Source: Callaeas wilsoni
Taxonomy: Eukaryota; Chordata; Aves; Passeriformes; Callaeidae
Assembly (NCBI GenBank): GCA_013398955.1
Contig: VWPU01017850.1
Location: 1 to 64,000 of the forward strand
Reading direction: 5' to 3'
DNA length: 64,000 bases
Below, piece after piece: positions 26,701-39,281 of the stretch. Positions within the stretch are counted from its first letter, which is position 1. The number at the start of each line of letters is the position of its first letter. The notes beneath the pieces are model-generated. The model made no database searches and was not told the DNA's origin. It worked only from the letters and a program-made list of their open reading frames with translations. The position numbers and the translations under genes are program-made.

Positions 26701-27973
26701 AGCTCATTTGGCTAACTGACACCATTAATTGCCAAAAACTGGGCTAGTTATTCTACACTCCTTAGACAGCCAGTGTTGAATAACTGTAATTTTTAGAAAG
26801 TAATCCACTGCACTGTAAAGTAGATATTTTGGATGTCTGCTACAATTAAGATAAATTGCATCCTAACATTCTAGAAGCTAATGCTATCTTAGACTTGTCT
26901 TTGTTTACAAGGAAGAAACTTCAGAGAGTGTCTTGGAAAAAATAACCTTGGAAGCAAGAAATCACAAATTTAAATTAAATAGTCTGTAATTAAGGCAGTC
27001 ATTTCAAGATGGATGACTTTGAGCTATTTACTAAAATCAGCGTAAATGAAAAATAAAGGACAAGAACACAGTGAAAGTTTGAAATTTCCTTTAAGGTGCT
27101 GTGGAACATCTTAAAATACAAGCGAAAACATTGCAGAAAAGCACTTCAAACTGTCTGTGAAGTATTCCAGAAGTAATATACAGAATGAATGGAAAAGAAA
27201 AAAAAATTAGAATAAAATGAAAGAGGTGTCAAAACTCAACCTAATTCAGTTCTGATAAAATAAATCAAAACAAATGGAAAGAGATTATTCACTAAAAAGT
27301 GCAAAAGAGAACAAGGCAAGTAGAAGCAGATATTAAGAAGCAAGAATGGAGTCATTATTTAAAATAGTGTAGGTATGACCTATGAAACAGGTGACTAATG
27401 CATATCAGTTTTCAATTTGGCTGATAATATTGGCGATGGAGAAAAAGACAGAACAGCTACAGACAGTGAAAAATAGTAACCTAAACTAAGGGAATATGAA
27501 ATTTTATAATGAAAAAATAATAAAAAAATTGTGGAAGGACAATCATTACTGAAGCTATATGTGCACATTTCTCCTCTGCTTAGAAAAAATACAGAAATAA
27601 AAGCGAAAAGAAAGAATTGCAAACTGCAGCTGACAAAGGAAATTTTGGGTTTAAAGCAGTCTGAATTAATCAATATTTTTCTGGATAAAAGTTGCTTTAG
27701 AGGAAAAAAATAATTACTTTTTTAGTAAGTCTAAATGTTTTTATAATGTTAGTATAGAGAATAAACTTTACCTGAAATTATGATCAGCTGTGTCCTCCAG
27801 ACTATAAGCAGGAAAACAGCAGTAGTATAGGGATAAACCTCTAAGTGACAGTCACAACTGTAGTCACACAAAATTTGGTACCCAGATTTTGGCTATTTGC
27901 CCTGACTGAATACCCACTCCTGTGTTTCATCTCCTCTTCTTTTTTCCTTCACTCTGCCTCCTCTTCATCCTCC
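23761..27973. other. AT-rich unique non-coding DNA
   Basis: No gene or transposable element was recognised. A block at about 23880-23965 has several TAAT-type sites and is listed under findings as a possible conserved regulatory element. Open frames in 24.9-26.7 kb are short and unremarkable. Confidence 0.55.
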
Positions 27974-28378
27974 TGTCTTGGTTCCAGAGAGACCAGGGTC
28001 AATTTTGGCAGTAGCCTGGAGTGGGCATGGCTGGGACATGTAGGCTAATTTCTAGCACCTCACAAGATTTTCCAGGAAAGGGAGAAATGGTTTTTCCAGG
28101 TTGGGGTAGCATGGCCAGGAAGTGGTAGGGTATTATTGAGCTCCACACGGTATAGTGGTGACTCGCTTCCCTCTCTTGTGTGCTTTTGTTGCTGTTGCTG
28201 ATCATTTTCTTATCTCATTGCTGTTCCCAGTAAATTGTTCTGATCTCGACTTATGATCTTTATCTTTCATGCCTCCACTTCTCCTCTCCAGCAGAGTGTG
28301 AGGGGGAGGGGGGGGGTGAGTGCTGCCTGATTTCAGTGGGAACACTTAACAGGAGAATACCATTCCAAAACCACAACA
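27974..28378 (+). mobile_element. Solo LTR of an avian endogenous retrovirus (about 405 bp)
   Basis: The element begins TGTCTTGGTT and ends CCACAACA, giving the TG...CA termini of retroviral LTRs. Its interior matches an LTR style I recall from many birds: a CAGGGTCAATTTTGGCAGTAG-like start, GTTGGGGTAGCATGGCCAGG, TTTTGTTGCTGTTGCTG and CCAGTAAATTGTTCTGATCTC. A polyadenylation-signal-like AGTAAA lies at 28229-28234. The flanks are CCTCC (27969-27973) and CCTTC (28379-28383), a 4-of-5 match that suggests an eroded 5-bp target duplication, as in ERVL-type elements. No gag, pol or env sequence is adjacent, so it is a solo LTR left by recombination. The exact family is uncertain. Confidence 0.75.
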
Positions 28379-31200
28379 CCTTCCCATCCTCTCTTTCTGG
28401 CCAGCAACACCAACAGCAACTGTATTTTAAATGGAACTGCTTTTTCTATATTGTTGGTCTGATGATGGACACCAAATACCTCCACCAAATAAAACCAAAC
28501 AAACCAAAAATAAAATTGGAGTTGATTTATTTACGAAAAGAGTTTTTACACCTGACTTCCACCATGCAGTAAGGTGTTTGGAACCAACCTGGCATCTGAG
28601 CTCTCCAACCAACCACTATCTACCATGGAACTTGCCTTCAATCATTTACATTTAGGCATCTGTATTTAACAAAGTATTAAGCAGAAGCTTAAGCTCCATT
28701 AACATCAGTGGCTGAGTTGATACAGGTGTTTAAGTGTTACCTTGAATGAAGATGCTGCTCTGAGCTATATTATTAACAAAGTCCTGCAAACCTCTTGGTA
28801 CAAAGTGCTAATTACCCTCAGTTTGGTCTTTTCCAAAGAAATTGAAGTGACTCTGTGTGAGGAATTATTGTCTGGTGTGTTCCTACTCCCCCTGAAAGTC
28901 AGTAATTAAACAATCCACTGTCTTGGCTTTGCAAACATTTTTTGACATATTAGCCCTAAATCTGTAATCACCTATGCTTTACATCTAGTTAATAATCTAT
29001 ACTTTTATCCTATTAACATAGTGCGGTCTGTTTCTTCTCCCTTTTGGGAGGGATTTCCTACGGCTACAAAAGGTGGCTAGACGGAGGCCTACATCCCCAA
29101 AGCTGTTCAAAGTAACTATCATTTCTCTGTCACACACAACTAAGTGTATTAAGAAACTCATGGATGCAGATTAGCCACAAAATATGTACATGGGAAGTTT
29201 TTATTTTCATGTGCAGTTAAGTAGTTGAATGAAGTTACTCAGATGGTTCAAATCTGCCAGTTACTTTAAGCAGTCTTGTAATGGAGTAAGCAAATCCTTG
29301 TAGGAGGAGTCAGGGCATTATTGTCACCCAGCTATTTGGGATCAAAACAGTGCCATAAAGACAAGAACTAGAATTTTGTGCTCAAAAAGGAGTAGCCGTT
29401 TACAATGTAGCGGAAAATGCCTTGAGGTTGTTTTAAACAAAGCTCTCAAGGAATGCTCTGGCAAATGACCTGACAGCAGTCATGATTTATCTGTATTTTC
29501 TTAGATGTTTCTCTTGAGTCATAAGAACAGATTATAACCTAGTTTATCAGTGACATGAGGTCATTAACTCCAGGAGGTAAAAAATGATACCTCTCCTGGG
29601 CAGAGTTCTTTAAAATGCTGTTTCTAACAATTTACTGGCCTTAGAAAGTTCACTGCTTTGTCATATTTACAACTTGTATCATATTAAAGCCTCTCGCACA
29701 CATCATTTTGGGGTTAGATAAATGGATAATACATGCTGTATTATAATGTAGTATGGCATTTCCAAGTATAGATCATTATAAAAGTGCATTTTAACATGAA
29801 ATATTCTTAGATAAGTAATATGTAATGAATGTTTTATATTTTCACTTTACAGAGATTTTTGATGTTTGGGAACACAGATGGCAAAATCAATAAAACAACA
29901 ATGTCTGAATAGGATCTATCATGAATTATTCTTTCACCCATAGACAGACTACTGCCATGGAGGCAGACCTGAACAGAAGAACTAAAGGAGTTAGTTTCCC
30001 TTTTGTTACCAAGGTATTGTCTTGAATATCATATTCTTTTAAAGTGTAAATTAGCCAGATATTCAAAATAGTTTTGTTGATTTTTCTGGGGAAGTATTGG
30101 CTTTTTTTAATTTTTAAAGAGAAGTCCAAGCCCTGGATCTACTGAGATGCCATCAGTCTGATAAACACTGATATGTAACCGATTAAAGGGAGCAAGAAAG
30201 GCATCATTGCAGAAACAGTGGTCTTGATGGCAATCAGCACTTCATGAATAAGTGACTTCTGTGCTCTGTAGATATTAGTATCAGTGCAGTGCAATAAAAG
30301 TTGACCTGTTAAGCCTGTGGGACATCACTCTTAACTCTAGGAATCTGAAAGCTTACTTGAAAAAAAATCTCTGGATTACACATGTAGTCCGTGGCGAAAG
30401 AGAGCAGACCACCTACAAAAGATAGTCAGAGAGAATAATTTTAGACAAATATTTCAAAATACAGTGTGTCTCACTTTGTCCACTGGCAATAAAATGGAAG
30501 TGTAGGGATGACATTCACCTTTTTTATCTTTATCTATGTAAAAGTTAGCATTCTAAGGCTTGTTTTTCTCTATTGACTCAAAAGATATCTAGGCTATCTT
30601 TGATTGAGATATATGTACAGAAGACATGTGAGTTTAGATGAGATGGAATCCCCCCTAATGAGTCTGTATCAGGACGTCTGTTTCACTTATAGCACTCCAG
30701 ACAGTGTTCCTTCCTTCCTGGCTCTGATAAATTTCACAGATTTGAAGAAATGTGCTGATTTTACCCCTTCATACTACCTAAAACACAATTAGGCCAACAC
30801 TTAACAAGAGATTCTCAAGCAACTATCTAGTCGACCCGTGGAAATATGTGACTTACAACTGCATTTTAGGCATGCAATAAAATAAGCATACCATCACTTT
30901 ATTATTTTCAGTGGTTGAAGAGAGAGAGAATTTTTCTCTGGAGGCATAGCCTTATTCCTTTTTATTGACTGTATAGATATATTAGGTATTAATTTAAGGC
31001 TAGTTCACTAGACAAGGACTCCATCTTGTCTATCTGTTAGGTATAGTTAGTTAGTTACTCTAAGATATAGTTTTTGGTTTTCTCTCCTTTTTTGTAGTTG
31101 GTGGAGGCAAGCATCTAGAGGATGATTCATCCTGAGCCATTTCATTATTTCACTGGTGAAACAAATTCTAATTTAGATATATCAATTTCATGTGCAAGAG
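28379..31200. other. AT-rich unique non-coding DNA
   Basis: No gene or transposable element was recognised. Open frames are short and have no recognisable motif. Confidence 0.55.
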
Positions 31201-31275
31201 AATAGAATAGAATAGAATAGAATAGAATAGAATAGAATAGAATAGAATAGAATAGAATAGAATAGAATAGAATAG
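31201..31275. repeat. (AATAG)15 pentanucleotide microsatellite
   Basis: Fifteen perfect consecutive copies of AATAG (TTCTA on the other strand) are present with no interruption. The array abuts the 3' end of a minus-strand CR1 fragment, whose natural tail contains ATTCTATG-type repeats. The array therefore probably grew from the CR1 tail by slippage. Such a pure array is likely to vary in length between individuals. Confidence 0.97.
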
Positions 31276-31420
31276 GAAGAATATTTCAATTGCAGTTGGA
31301 AGGGATGTAGAGCACTCATCCAGTCCAATTGCATGACCAATTCCAGGCCGACCAGAAGCCGAAGTATGTTGTTAAAGGAATTGTCCAAACATATCTTAAG
31401 CACTAATAGGCTTGAACTGC
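31276..31420 (-). mobile_element. CR1 LINE 3' end, short fragment
   Basis: After the microsatellite the plus strand reads GTTGGAAGGGATGTAGAGCA, TCATCCAGTCCAATTGCATG, TGTTGTTAAAGGAATTGTCC and TCTTAAGCACTAATAGGCTTG. This matches the reverse complement of the 3' end of a CR1 subfamily with the 'ttggaagggacctac ... attgtccaaatgcctcttaaacactgacaggcttg' order. Only about 145 bp remain. Confidence 0.85.
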
Positions 31421-34400
31421 ATAATTCTCATAAGGAATTGCACAAAAACAGAAACTGAGACTGAGATTTCCAAAACTACACTCTCATTAGGACAAGAATG
31501 AGAATGGTAGCGACTTATAAAACAGTCTTATTTTTTTTCAGAAAGTTCCTTATATTTTTTGCCCATAGAGGTAAAATATGAAAGCTGTTTACCAAATTTA
31601 CAACTGTGGAAAATGAGCTGACAAACTTTTCACACATTGAATTTATTAAAAATAAAAAACAATATTAGATCATGTTTTCATATGAGGAAAAAAAAAATCT
31701 ATACTTACAATAAAAATTTATTTCCATGGGAAACTAAATAGACACTCAGTATGACCCACCTGAACCAGCTGGACTCCTGGGAGTCTACAAACACAAGCAT
31801 GAGCAATAATAGCCTCCACACCTGTAAGAGAGTTCGCTCAGTGAACTGCACTGAGGGATGGACATTTGGATAAGTAAAAACTTCCTCTGGACAACGTAAT
31901 CCTGACCTGACTCTTTAGTGCCTTAATGTTTGTAGAGCCCTACAACAAACTGTAGCAGGAAGGTACTAAGCCTTACCAGGCTGTAGCCAGGAATTGGGAG
32001 TTCTGCATACACTTTTGAGGAACTGGAAAAGAAGTCCATTCATCCTGACATCTGATCAATAATCTACCATTTTCCTGGGTCCTCCAAAGGTATCTGCACT
32101 TTTACATATTAAAGCCAGCCAGAGATGAACTAAGAACTGAGGTCAAGCCTTCATTTTCCATGGCAATGCTTGTTAAAATCTCTTGAACTCAGTGCTCTGT
32201 ACTTAGCCCTAGCCTTTTTCTGCTCATCTTGTTAGTGGGTTAAAAGAAAAAAAAAGAGTCTGTCTTGTCACTTGTTTTCTAGTTTCCTTCCATTTTGAAG
32301 GCCCTCTGGGACCTTCTTCTTCTTCCTTTACTTACCAGAAAAGAAGGTTTCTTGTTTCAGTAAGGAGAGCAAACATGATGGCTACTCCTAAATTTTGGGG
32401 TTCTGTTTTTGTCCAATCCATATTTTTCAATCACAGCCTATTCAATGGAAAGGACTCTTCCTCTGGAAAATCACTTAGACAAAAAGTACACTTGTGAAGA
32501 ATTAATGTGATGGAAAAGGTAAAAAGACATGCTTCACCTAACCCAAATTTTCATATCTCAACTTTGTAAACTTTGAACAAGAGGTAGAAAACTAATAATC
32601 AGCTATTCTTCCCATGAGGTATTGACTGCTCTGTAGCACAAGGGAGATCCACTAGAAGAAAATGAGCCCTAATGAAAAACGTTAGAAAGGAAAGAAAACA
32701 GAAAAATATGGAAGCTGGATCATTTATGTAATAACTGGATATGTTCATTTCAGATAGACTGTTGTATGACCAAGCTTTTCTGTTAGCTACTTTTGTATGA
32801 ACTGCCTTGTAAACAAAATAAATGATGGACAATAAACATAAAAGCCTCATATAAACCTGTTCAGAATTTATCTCTAATAACCATAGCCTTTTCTAATTAG
32901 GAGCATATATTTAGTACTTGTTAACTGAAATTTATTTTTCAATAAACCTTTACTGCCAATTTTTTAATTTACACTGAATATGTAATACTATCAAGTTAGC
33001 GGTTCTCATCAGTAAGAAATATTTCATACAGATTAAATCTAATCTGGATGACATGATGCTATGTGTTTAATTTCAATCATTATTAAAGCTTCCTTAGTTA
33101 ATCCATCTCCTATGACCTTTAAGCACTATATTTGAAGAATCCATTCAGAAATGGCTGTAAAAGGTGTCTAAGTAGTCAATGAATCAGAAAAGAACTCTTG
33201 TCCTATATCTACAAGTCTCTCAAACTGTACAAGTAGGTAAAGGAAGTAATTGTGATTAACTGTAAGGGCAATCTATTTTCCAACTACCCTGTCTTTGGGT
33301 AGAATTAGTAAATACTTGAGAAATTCTAATCTTTAATCTATGCAACACATGAAATTTCTAGAAAACCTCAATTTTGTCAAAGGAAATAGTCTAGAAGTAC
33401 TATAGGGTTGAATTTCTCAATTTCAGGTATTTAAATGTCTTCTAACTTGAATTGAAAAAAACCACCACCAAAATATTATGTTTAATCCCTCCAACAAAAC
33501 TATATAGGTTAGTAGATCCCATTATTAGTATGGTATTAATATCTCCTGCTAACATAAGAAAAGGCCCATTAAATCCACAACAGTTCAGCAGTAAAACATA
33601 TTTAATACCATCAAGTAGGATCTTGCTGAAAATTATTCTCACACAGTGAATCCTTTACTCCTCTGGAGGGATGTAAACTCCAATGTAGATGCAATGCATT
33701 CACTTAATGAAATAAAAATTAATTTTCCAGCTATGCTGTCACTCTCTTAATCTTTCAGATCTGAGCTACCTGACATGCAGGAGAGTTTGAGCTACCCTCA
33801 GTTTTTATTCTGTGGATCAAAGACATTCACAATAAGCAAATTATATGCTAAGTCACGTCCTTTAAAAAAATACAGAAAAAAAGCAGACCAGCAAATAAAC
33901 CAACAAAAAACCCCAATCACATAACCCCTCAAAAAAAATTCCTATCGTAACAAACCAAACATGGACTATGACTGCAAAATTATCCCCTGGTAATAATCTC
34001 AGTAGAAGACCTAATGAACTGTTTATTTGGATCTAAATTTACCAGCTCCATAGAATAAAATTTCAGTTTCTTGCCCACAGAAGTCACGTTGTAATCAGCT
34101 TCTCAGTATTTTCTCTGAGTGTTTAAAAACATTGAGTAGCTCTCAGGCTACTTACGCTTTAACTAAACAGATTGATCCACACTATTGCTGTGTTTTATTG
34201 GAATGAGTTTTTTTTTTAATTCCCCTAGGATAAAACTTTTTCATTACCTCACAATGATTATCTAGATACTACCAGAGTATGCTAACAGTCTAAAACTACT
34301 TCATAAAGAGTGTGGGTTCATTTCTGCCTGAGGTCATACGAGCCAGCTTTGCAGCATCGGTTTTTAAAGGTAAAGGCATCCATGAAGAGGGGACCATACC

Positions 34401-35054
34401 AATGAGTTGTTCAAAGAATGTGACTTTCTGAGCCATAGGTCAGACCCTTGGATTTTTCCAGTCTTTGGGCAATACTGGTCGTTGGTCTAAAGATCCCTGG
34501 GCATTTGTACCAACATTCATATCCATTCTTGGCTCTGGTGTAATGCCCAGTCATGGCGGAGAATCGGGACATACATTGGGAAATTGGGCAGAAACACTGA
34601 TACTTTTGTAGCTAGAAAATCTAAACAGCTTGGAATTTGCTGCAGCAGTCAGGTCACACGCTAGAAAGGTAGCAGAAAACTATTTAAATGTCTTCCCCAG
34701 AGTCTCCTAGTATGACACACCTGAGCATCTGGAGCATTATGGATAAACACGCTCACAGCAGTAGCAGTTGAGAGAGCACAGTACACTCACTGTTGTTTAC
34801 ATGGTTTTCAAAACAACATCAGGAATGAAAATTACAGAAAATCAAAATAATAGTAGAAGCAGTACATTTTTTTTTTAATTAATCATTAGTGTAATCTTAC
34901 TAATCTCAGATATCCTACAGTATAAACAGTTTTGGAGAGGTATGTTTTTATTTATTTATTTAAAATAAATATACATTTATGATAATTAGATTATTTAGTG
35001 CTCATCTTTTTACCCTGAAATGTCAGAGGGACAATATGATTCGTAGTATGCCAG
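31421..35054. other. AT-rich unique non-coding DNA
   Basis: No gene or repeat was recognised apart from simple A/T-rich tracts, including TTTA repeats near 34946-34962. A somewhat GC-richer unique stretch lies at 34320-34620 and has no identifiable content. Confidence 0.55.
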
Positions 35055-35262
35055 TTAGTCTGTTACCCAGGACCTTGTCCAGATGGCTTTTGGATGCCTC
35101 TAAGGATAGACTACACCACCTCCCAGGGCACCTGTGCCAGTTTTCCACCACCCTCACAGCAAAAAAGTGTTTCCTGATGATCAGGAAACCTCCCATATTT
35201 CAGGTTGTGCCTATTGCTTCTGGTGCTTCATTGGCATTATTGAGAAAAGCCTGCCTCAGAAA
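35055..35262 (-). mobile_element. CR1 LINE fragment
   Basis: The plus strand shows CCAGGACCTTGTCCAGATGG, a CTTTTGGATGCCTCTAAGGA block, CACCTCCCAGGGCACCTGTG, CACCCTCACAGCAAAAAAGT and GTTTCCTGATGATCAG, then TTGTGCCTATTGCTTCTGGT. This is the reverse complement of the ORF2 C-terminal region of a CR1 subfamily with a GTGTTTCCTGATGTTCAG signature. Both ends are truncated. Confidence 0.88.
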
Positions 35263-38200
35263 GGGCTGCAGATATTTGTAAAGCTGAAATAATACAAATA
35301 GCCTCCAGGATAAAACCAAAACCAGAACCTCTCTATCCAGAAAAGAGCTTTCCACAGATGTTTCATATTATATGTGCCATCTGAGGAGAAAATGTGTGGT
35401 ACTATAGCAGTACTTCAGGCCATTTCTGAGTAGAGTCAGAGGAGAAGCCTGTCTTCTATTAACTATAGAATAAAGTGGCTGTTATCAAGAGTCATGGAGG
35501 TTTTAGTCTTTGTAAATGAGCTTCAAATTTATGTAAAGAGCTAGAAATGAACAAGAATAGAGAAAGAACTTTTCAATTATTACAGGACAAAATAAAACAC
35601 TAGAGTTGTAACAATATAGTTCTCCAATTTGATTCACCAAGATGACTCATTCTAATAATGGGGAAATTTATTTTAGGGCCTAAAATGTAGTTTCGTTGCT
35701 ATGCCCATGCAGCTCTGGCTTAGATTATTCATTACTCATTTTTAACTGCTTAAGAACCCTTCTTAAACATGCCAGAAGGGTTGTTAATTGTAATGGCAGT
35801 GTGGTGCTGTGAACACCCGCACTTATGACATGGCCAAAACCCAATTTATTTCTCAGGCATCATCATCAAAACAGCCTGTTAATAATACCTTATAGTCATG
35901 AGCAAGGGAGATAACACAATTATTTTTAAATGTGAAGTCACAGAAATAATATAGGTAGGCTTAAAAAGTAATTTTTGAAAAGCTGACATTTCTCACCACT
36001 CAGAAAATGAACAGCTCACAAGCGATAGAACTCTAAAGCTCTATTCATTATGAGCTATGATTAAGCATGGTTTGATAATAAAATAAGTAGTATTGTTTGC
36101 TGCTTTTACGTGCCATATCCACCAACTTTCATAGACTTTCAAAGAGCAAGTGTAACACTACAGATAAATGTGATTCATAAGAATGATTTATTAATGAAGC
36201 CGTAATTCATGTATTAAGCAAGAGACTAATGTATGCTGCATAATAATATTGTCCAGAGTTTTTAATATAGACAATCAAAGAAATGTTGGGGGTTTTTGCT
36301 GTATATCAGAGAGTCTGGAATCGCTTTTCAGGCTTGAATGCCTTTGTAATGGAAGATGCAAACTGCATGCACATTAAAAAATCCTGAGGATAATGAGTTT
36401 GCCAAAGAAGATCCTTTTGATATGTTACAGAAGTAAAGCATCAGCAACAGCTACTATATGAAAAGTTAGTGCTCACACCGACTTTAATGACTTTATAAGT
36501 GATGGTACGGTACAATGGAAAATTGGTCTGTTTTGAATTTTAGTGAGACAAAAATAAATGAGGATCCAAACACCGTTTTGAATATGGTTCACATCTCTTC
36601 TCTGAACTTGATGATCGTAAAATCAGAATATATCACAGAAAAAAATCTCACAAACAAAACTTCATGCATTAAAAGAGGTACTGCAAAAAGACCCAAAGTC
36701 AAGAGCGTGTCCAAACACAAGAGCATTAGCTAGTCTGTCAGAACTTTGTGTTGATTGGACAGAGAAAGTGTCCCCATGAATGCATCTACATATGTAAGAG
36801 AGAAGCAGAAATATTGCAAACCTTTCAAATAAAGTCTTTATTATATTTAAATGTATATTTTATCTGCAGTTTTTTTATAGATATGCACTACATGAATGAA
36901 CTACTATCCATTTGTAATAGCTCATAAGTGGAAATCAACTTAGAGGAACAAAGACAATAATTAGAGTTTGAGTTTTACTTTGCTGGGGTGTTTAGAAACT
37001 TAGTATATGTGAGTAACAATTCTCTACCACAGGACAATAGCAGATATCCATCAAAATACCGTGCTTCGAACAGGGCCAGCCACAGATAAGTGTGGCTCTT
37101 GTAGTCAGGCATCTTTTAGAAGTCCTTAATGATATACATGGATGGTATCATGGTATCATTTAGTGGTAGTTTTCACAGATCCTGGAATCACAGGAAACTG
37201 GGCTTATTATTTTTGCAAAATAAAATGTATATCAAAAGAGCTAGTCCTCCCCACCAAACTGATAATATAGTGCTAAAGGTAGATAGCTAAGATATCTGTG
37301 TGATTTTGAAAACTCAACCCCACATTTAATTAGCTGAGTATAATAAAAGTTCAGATTCAAATGCCTTTCCTCCTTTAACCAAGAGTAAAATAGCTGTTTT
37401 AAAATTTATCATATTTAAGTATCCCTACTGACTGCCAGAGGAGGTACCAATGTGTAAATCCCAGCTAAGAGTTAGGCTTTCCACATCTCAGCTATCTGAA
37501 GGAGAGCCAGATCTAAGTTTTATAAATAATTAAGAACACTGACATGATAGAATCTTAACAAAGCATATAAGCATTTGTTTGCTAATGATTGATGAGAGAA
37601 GCTATACTGCAGAGAGTAGCAATGGCAGGATGAATGCTTTCCTTTCACAAGCATTTATTTTTTTAATCTATTGTGATATTAAAATGTAATATCATTCATC
37701 TGAATGTTCTCATTTAAAAAAATGTGCATGTAATTTATCCTGGGAATAAACAAGCTAAATTTAGGTTGAAAGGCCAAGGAGATATAAATGAAGGCAACAG
37801 AAAATTCTCTTCTGCTCAGACGACAATTTTTTTCTAAGTCTGTTTTTTATTGTTATCAGCAACAAAAAGAAACTTAAAGGGGCTCCTTTGTTTCACTACT
37901 TGGTTTCATTCAATAAGGCTTAGGGTTATTACTGAAAATGTTATAAAAATCCAATATGTGTCATCCTGAAAACATAGCTTTGAAATACTTCAAGAAAGAG
38001 TTAATGTATCTTTAAAAGATCTGCACAATCATAATGTTGAAGCTGGGCATTCTCTACTGATAAAAGTAAAGAATCATAAAAGTAGCAGGCCAAGAAGAAG
38101 TAGCAATGGATTTCATACCTCATTCACTTGTTAAATTCTGTGACCCATGGTATTCAGGTCAGAATACATGCTTTCAAAGGTATACCAAATTAAAGTTAGA

Positions 38201-38426
38201 AACCAAATCCAGGGCATATCAATTTTATTGCTCTCTGGACGGTACAAAAGCTTTATGCTTTTAACAACACGTAAGAAAAAGAGAAGAAATTTTCTTGATC
38301 ACAAAACAATCATTCTTTGAGATTCCACTTCACTTGTCAGAAATGAAAGTAGAATAAAATATTCAGAACCCAAAGACTGAAATAGCAACTGTCTTTTGGA
38401 ACTGAATGTTGTAAGTAAATATAGAA
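35263..38426. other. AT-rich unique non-coding DNA
   Basis: No gene or transposable element was recognised. Two blocks, about 35715-35840 and 36060-36420, have a dense mix of homeodomain-like and TCF-like words without repeat character. They are listed under findings as possible conserved non-coding elements. Confidence 0.55.
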
Positions 38427-39188
38427 GCAGCGGTCAACAGAGTCAGGAGGCTCTGCAGAGGGATCTGGACAAGCTGAATCAATGGGCTGAGGCCAATAGT
38501 TTGAGGTTCAAGGCAAAATGCCCAGTCCATTTGGGTCACAACAACCTCCTGCAGTGCTACAGGCTGGGGAAGAGTGGCTGGAAAGTTGCTCATCATTAAA
38601 GAACCTGGGGGTGCTGGCCAACAGCAGCTGAACATGCGCCAGAATGTGCCCAGGTGGCCAAGAAAGTCAGTGGCATCCTGGCTTGTATCAGCAATAGTGC
38701 GGCCAGTAGGACCAGGGCACTGATTGTCCCCTGTACTGGGCACTGGTGAGGCTGCACCTCAAATCCTGTGTTCAGTTTTGGGCCTCTCAGTAAAAGAAAG
38801 ACACTGAGGTACTGGAGCATGTCTAGGGAAAGGCAACAGCTGAGGAAGGGTCTGGAGCACAAGTCTGATGATGAGGAGCTGAGGGAGATGGGGATGTTTA
38901 GCCTGGAGAAAAGGAAGCTCAGGGGAGACCTTACAACTACTCTACAAGTACTTGAAAGGAGGGTGTAGCCCCCTGGGGGTTGGTCTCTTCTCCCAGGCAA
39001 CAAGCAACAGGATGAGATTAAATGTCCTCAAGTTGCATCTGGAGAGGTTTAGTCGGGATATTACGAAAAATTTCTTCATGGAAAGGGTTGTAAAGTATTG
39101 GAACAGACTGCTCAGGGAAGTGGTAGAGTCACCATCCCTGAAAGTCTTCAAAAAACGTGCAAATATGGCATTTGAAGACAGGGTTTAG
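38427..39188 (+). pseudogene. Degraded CR1 ORF2 C-terminal region
   Basis: Conceptual translation is spread over several frames. [20 protein letters not shown] at about 38447-38506 matches the post-palm part of CR1 reverse transcriptase. MFSLEKRKLRGDL near 38900 matches the conserved SLEKRRLRGDL motif. ITKNFFMERVVKYWNRLLRE, then SPSLKVFKKR, near 39057-39160 matches the C-terminal tail. The first frame stops at 38599, and later matches need frame changes, so the copy is dead. The catalytic YxDD motif and the endonuclease lie upstream of the truncation and are absent. Confidence 0.85.
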
Positions 39189-39281
39189 TGGTGAACATAG
39201 TGGTAGTTCTGGGTTAGTGGTTGGACTTGATGATCTTAGAGGTTTTTTCTAATCTTAATGATTCTATTATCCTATGATTCT
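38427..39281 (+). mobile_element. CR1 LINE, longest copy in the window (about 855 bp)
   Basis: The fragment runs from the late reverse-transcriptase region to the true CR1 3' terminus. Landmarks in order are GAGGCTCTGCAGAGGGATCT, AACCTGGGGGTGCTGG, CCAGTAGGACCAGGGCACTG, GTTCAGTTTTGGGCC, TTTAGCCTGGAGAAAAGGAA, CTCAGGGGAGACCTTA, TATTGGAACAGACTGC, AGTCACCATCCCTG and GTTGGACTTGATGATCTTAG. It ends in the characteristic ATTCTATTATCCTATGATTC tail. It lies in the opposite orientation to the CR1 copies before it. It is 5'-truncated like nearly all genomic CR1 copies. Confidence 0.96.

Noticed and set aside
28300..28320. G-quadruplex at the G5-A-G9 run
   Set aside because: It lies inside the LTR and has only two G runs, so a stable four-run quadruplex is not evident from sequence alone.
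31201..31275. Regular repeat as a CRISPR-like array
   Set aside because: The units are contiguous 5-mers without spacers, and the setting is a vertebrate genome. It is a microsatellite.
38363..39003. Minus-strand open frames of 126 and 135 codons
   Set aside because: They are antisense shadows of the plus-strand CR1 copy at 38427-39281.
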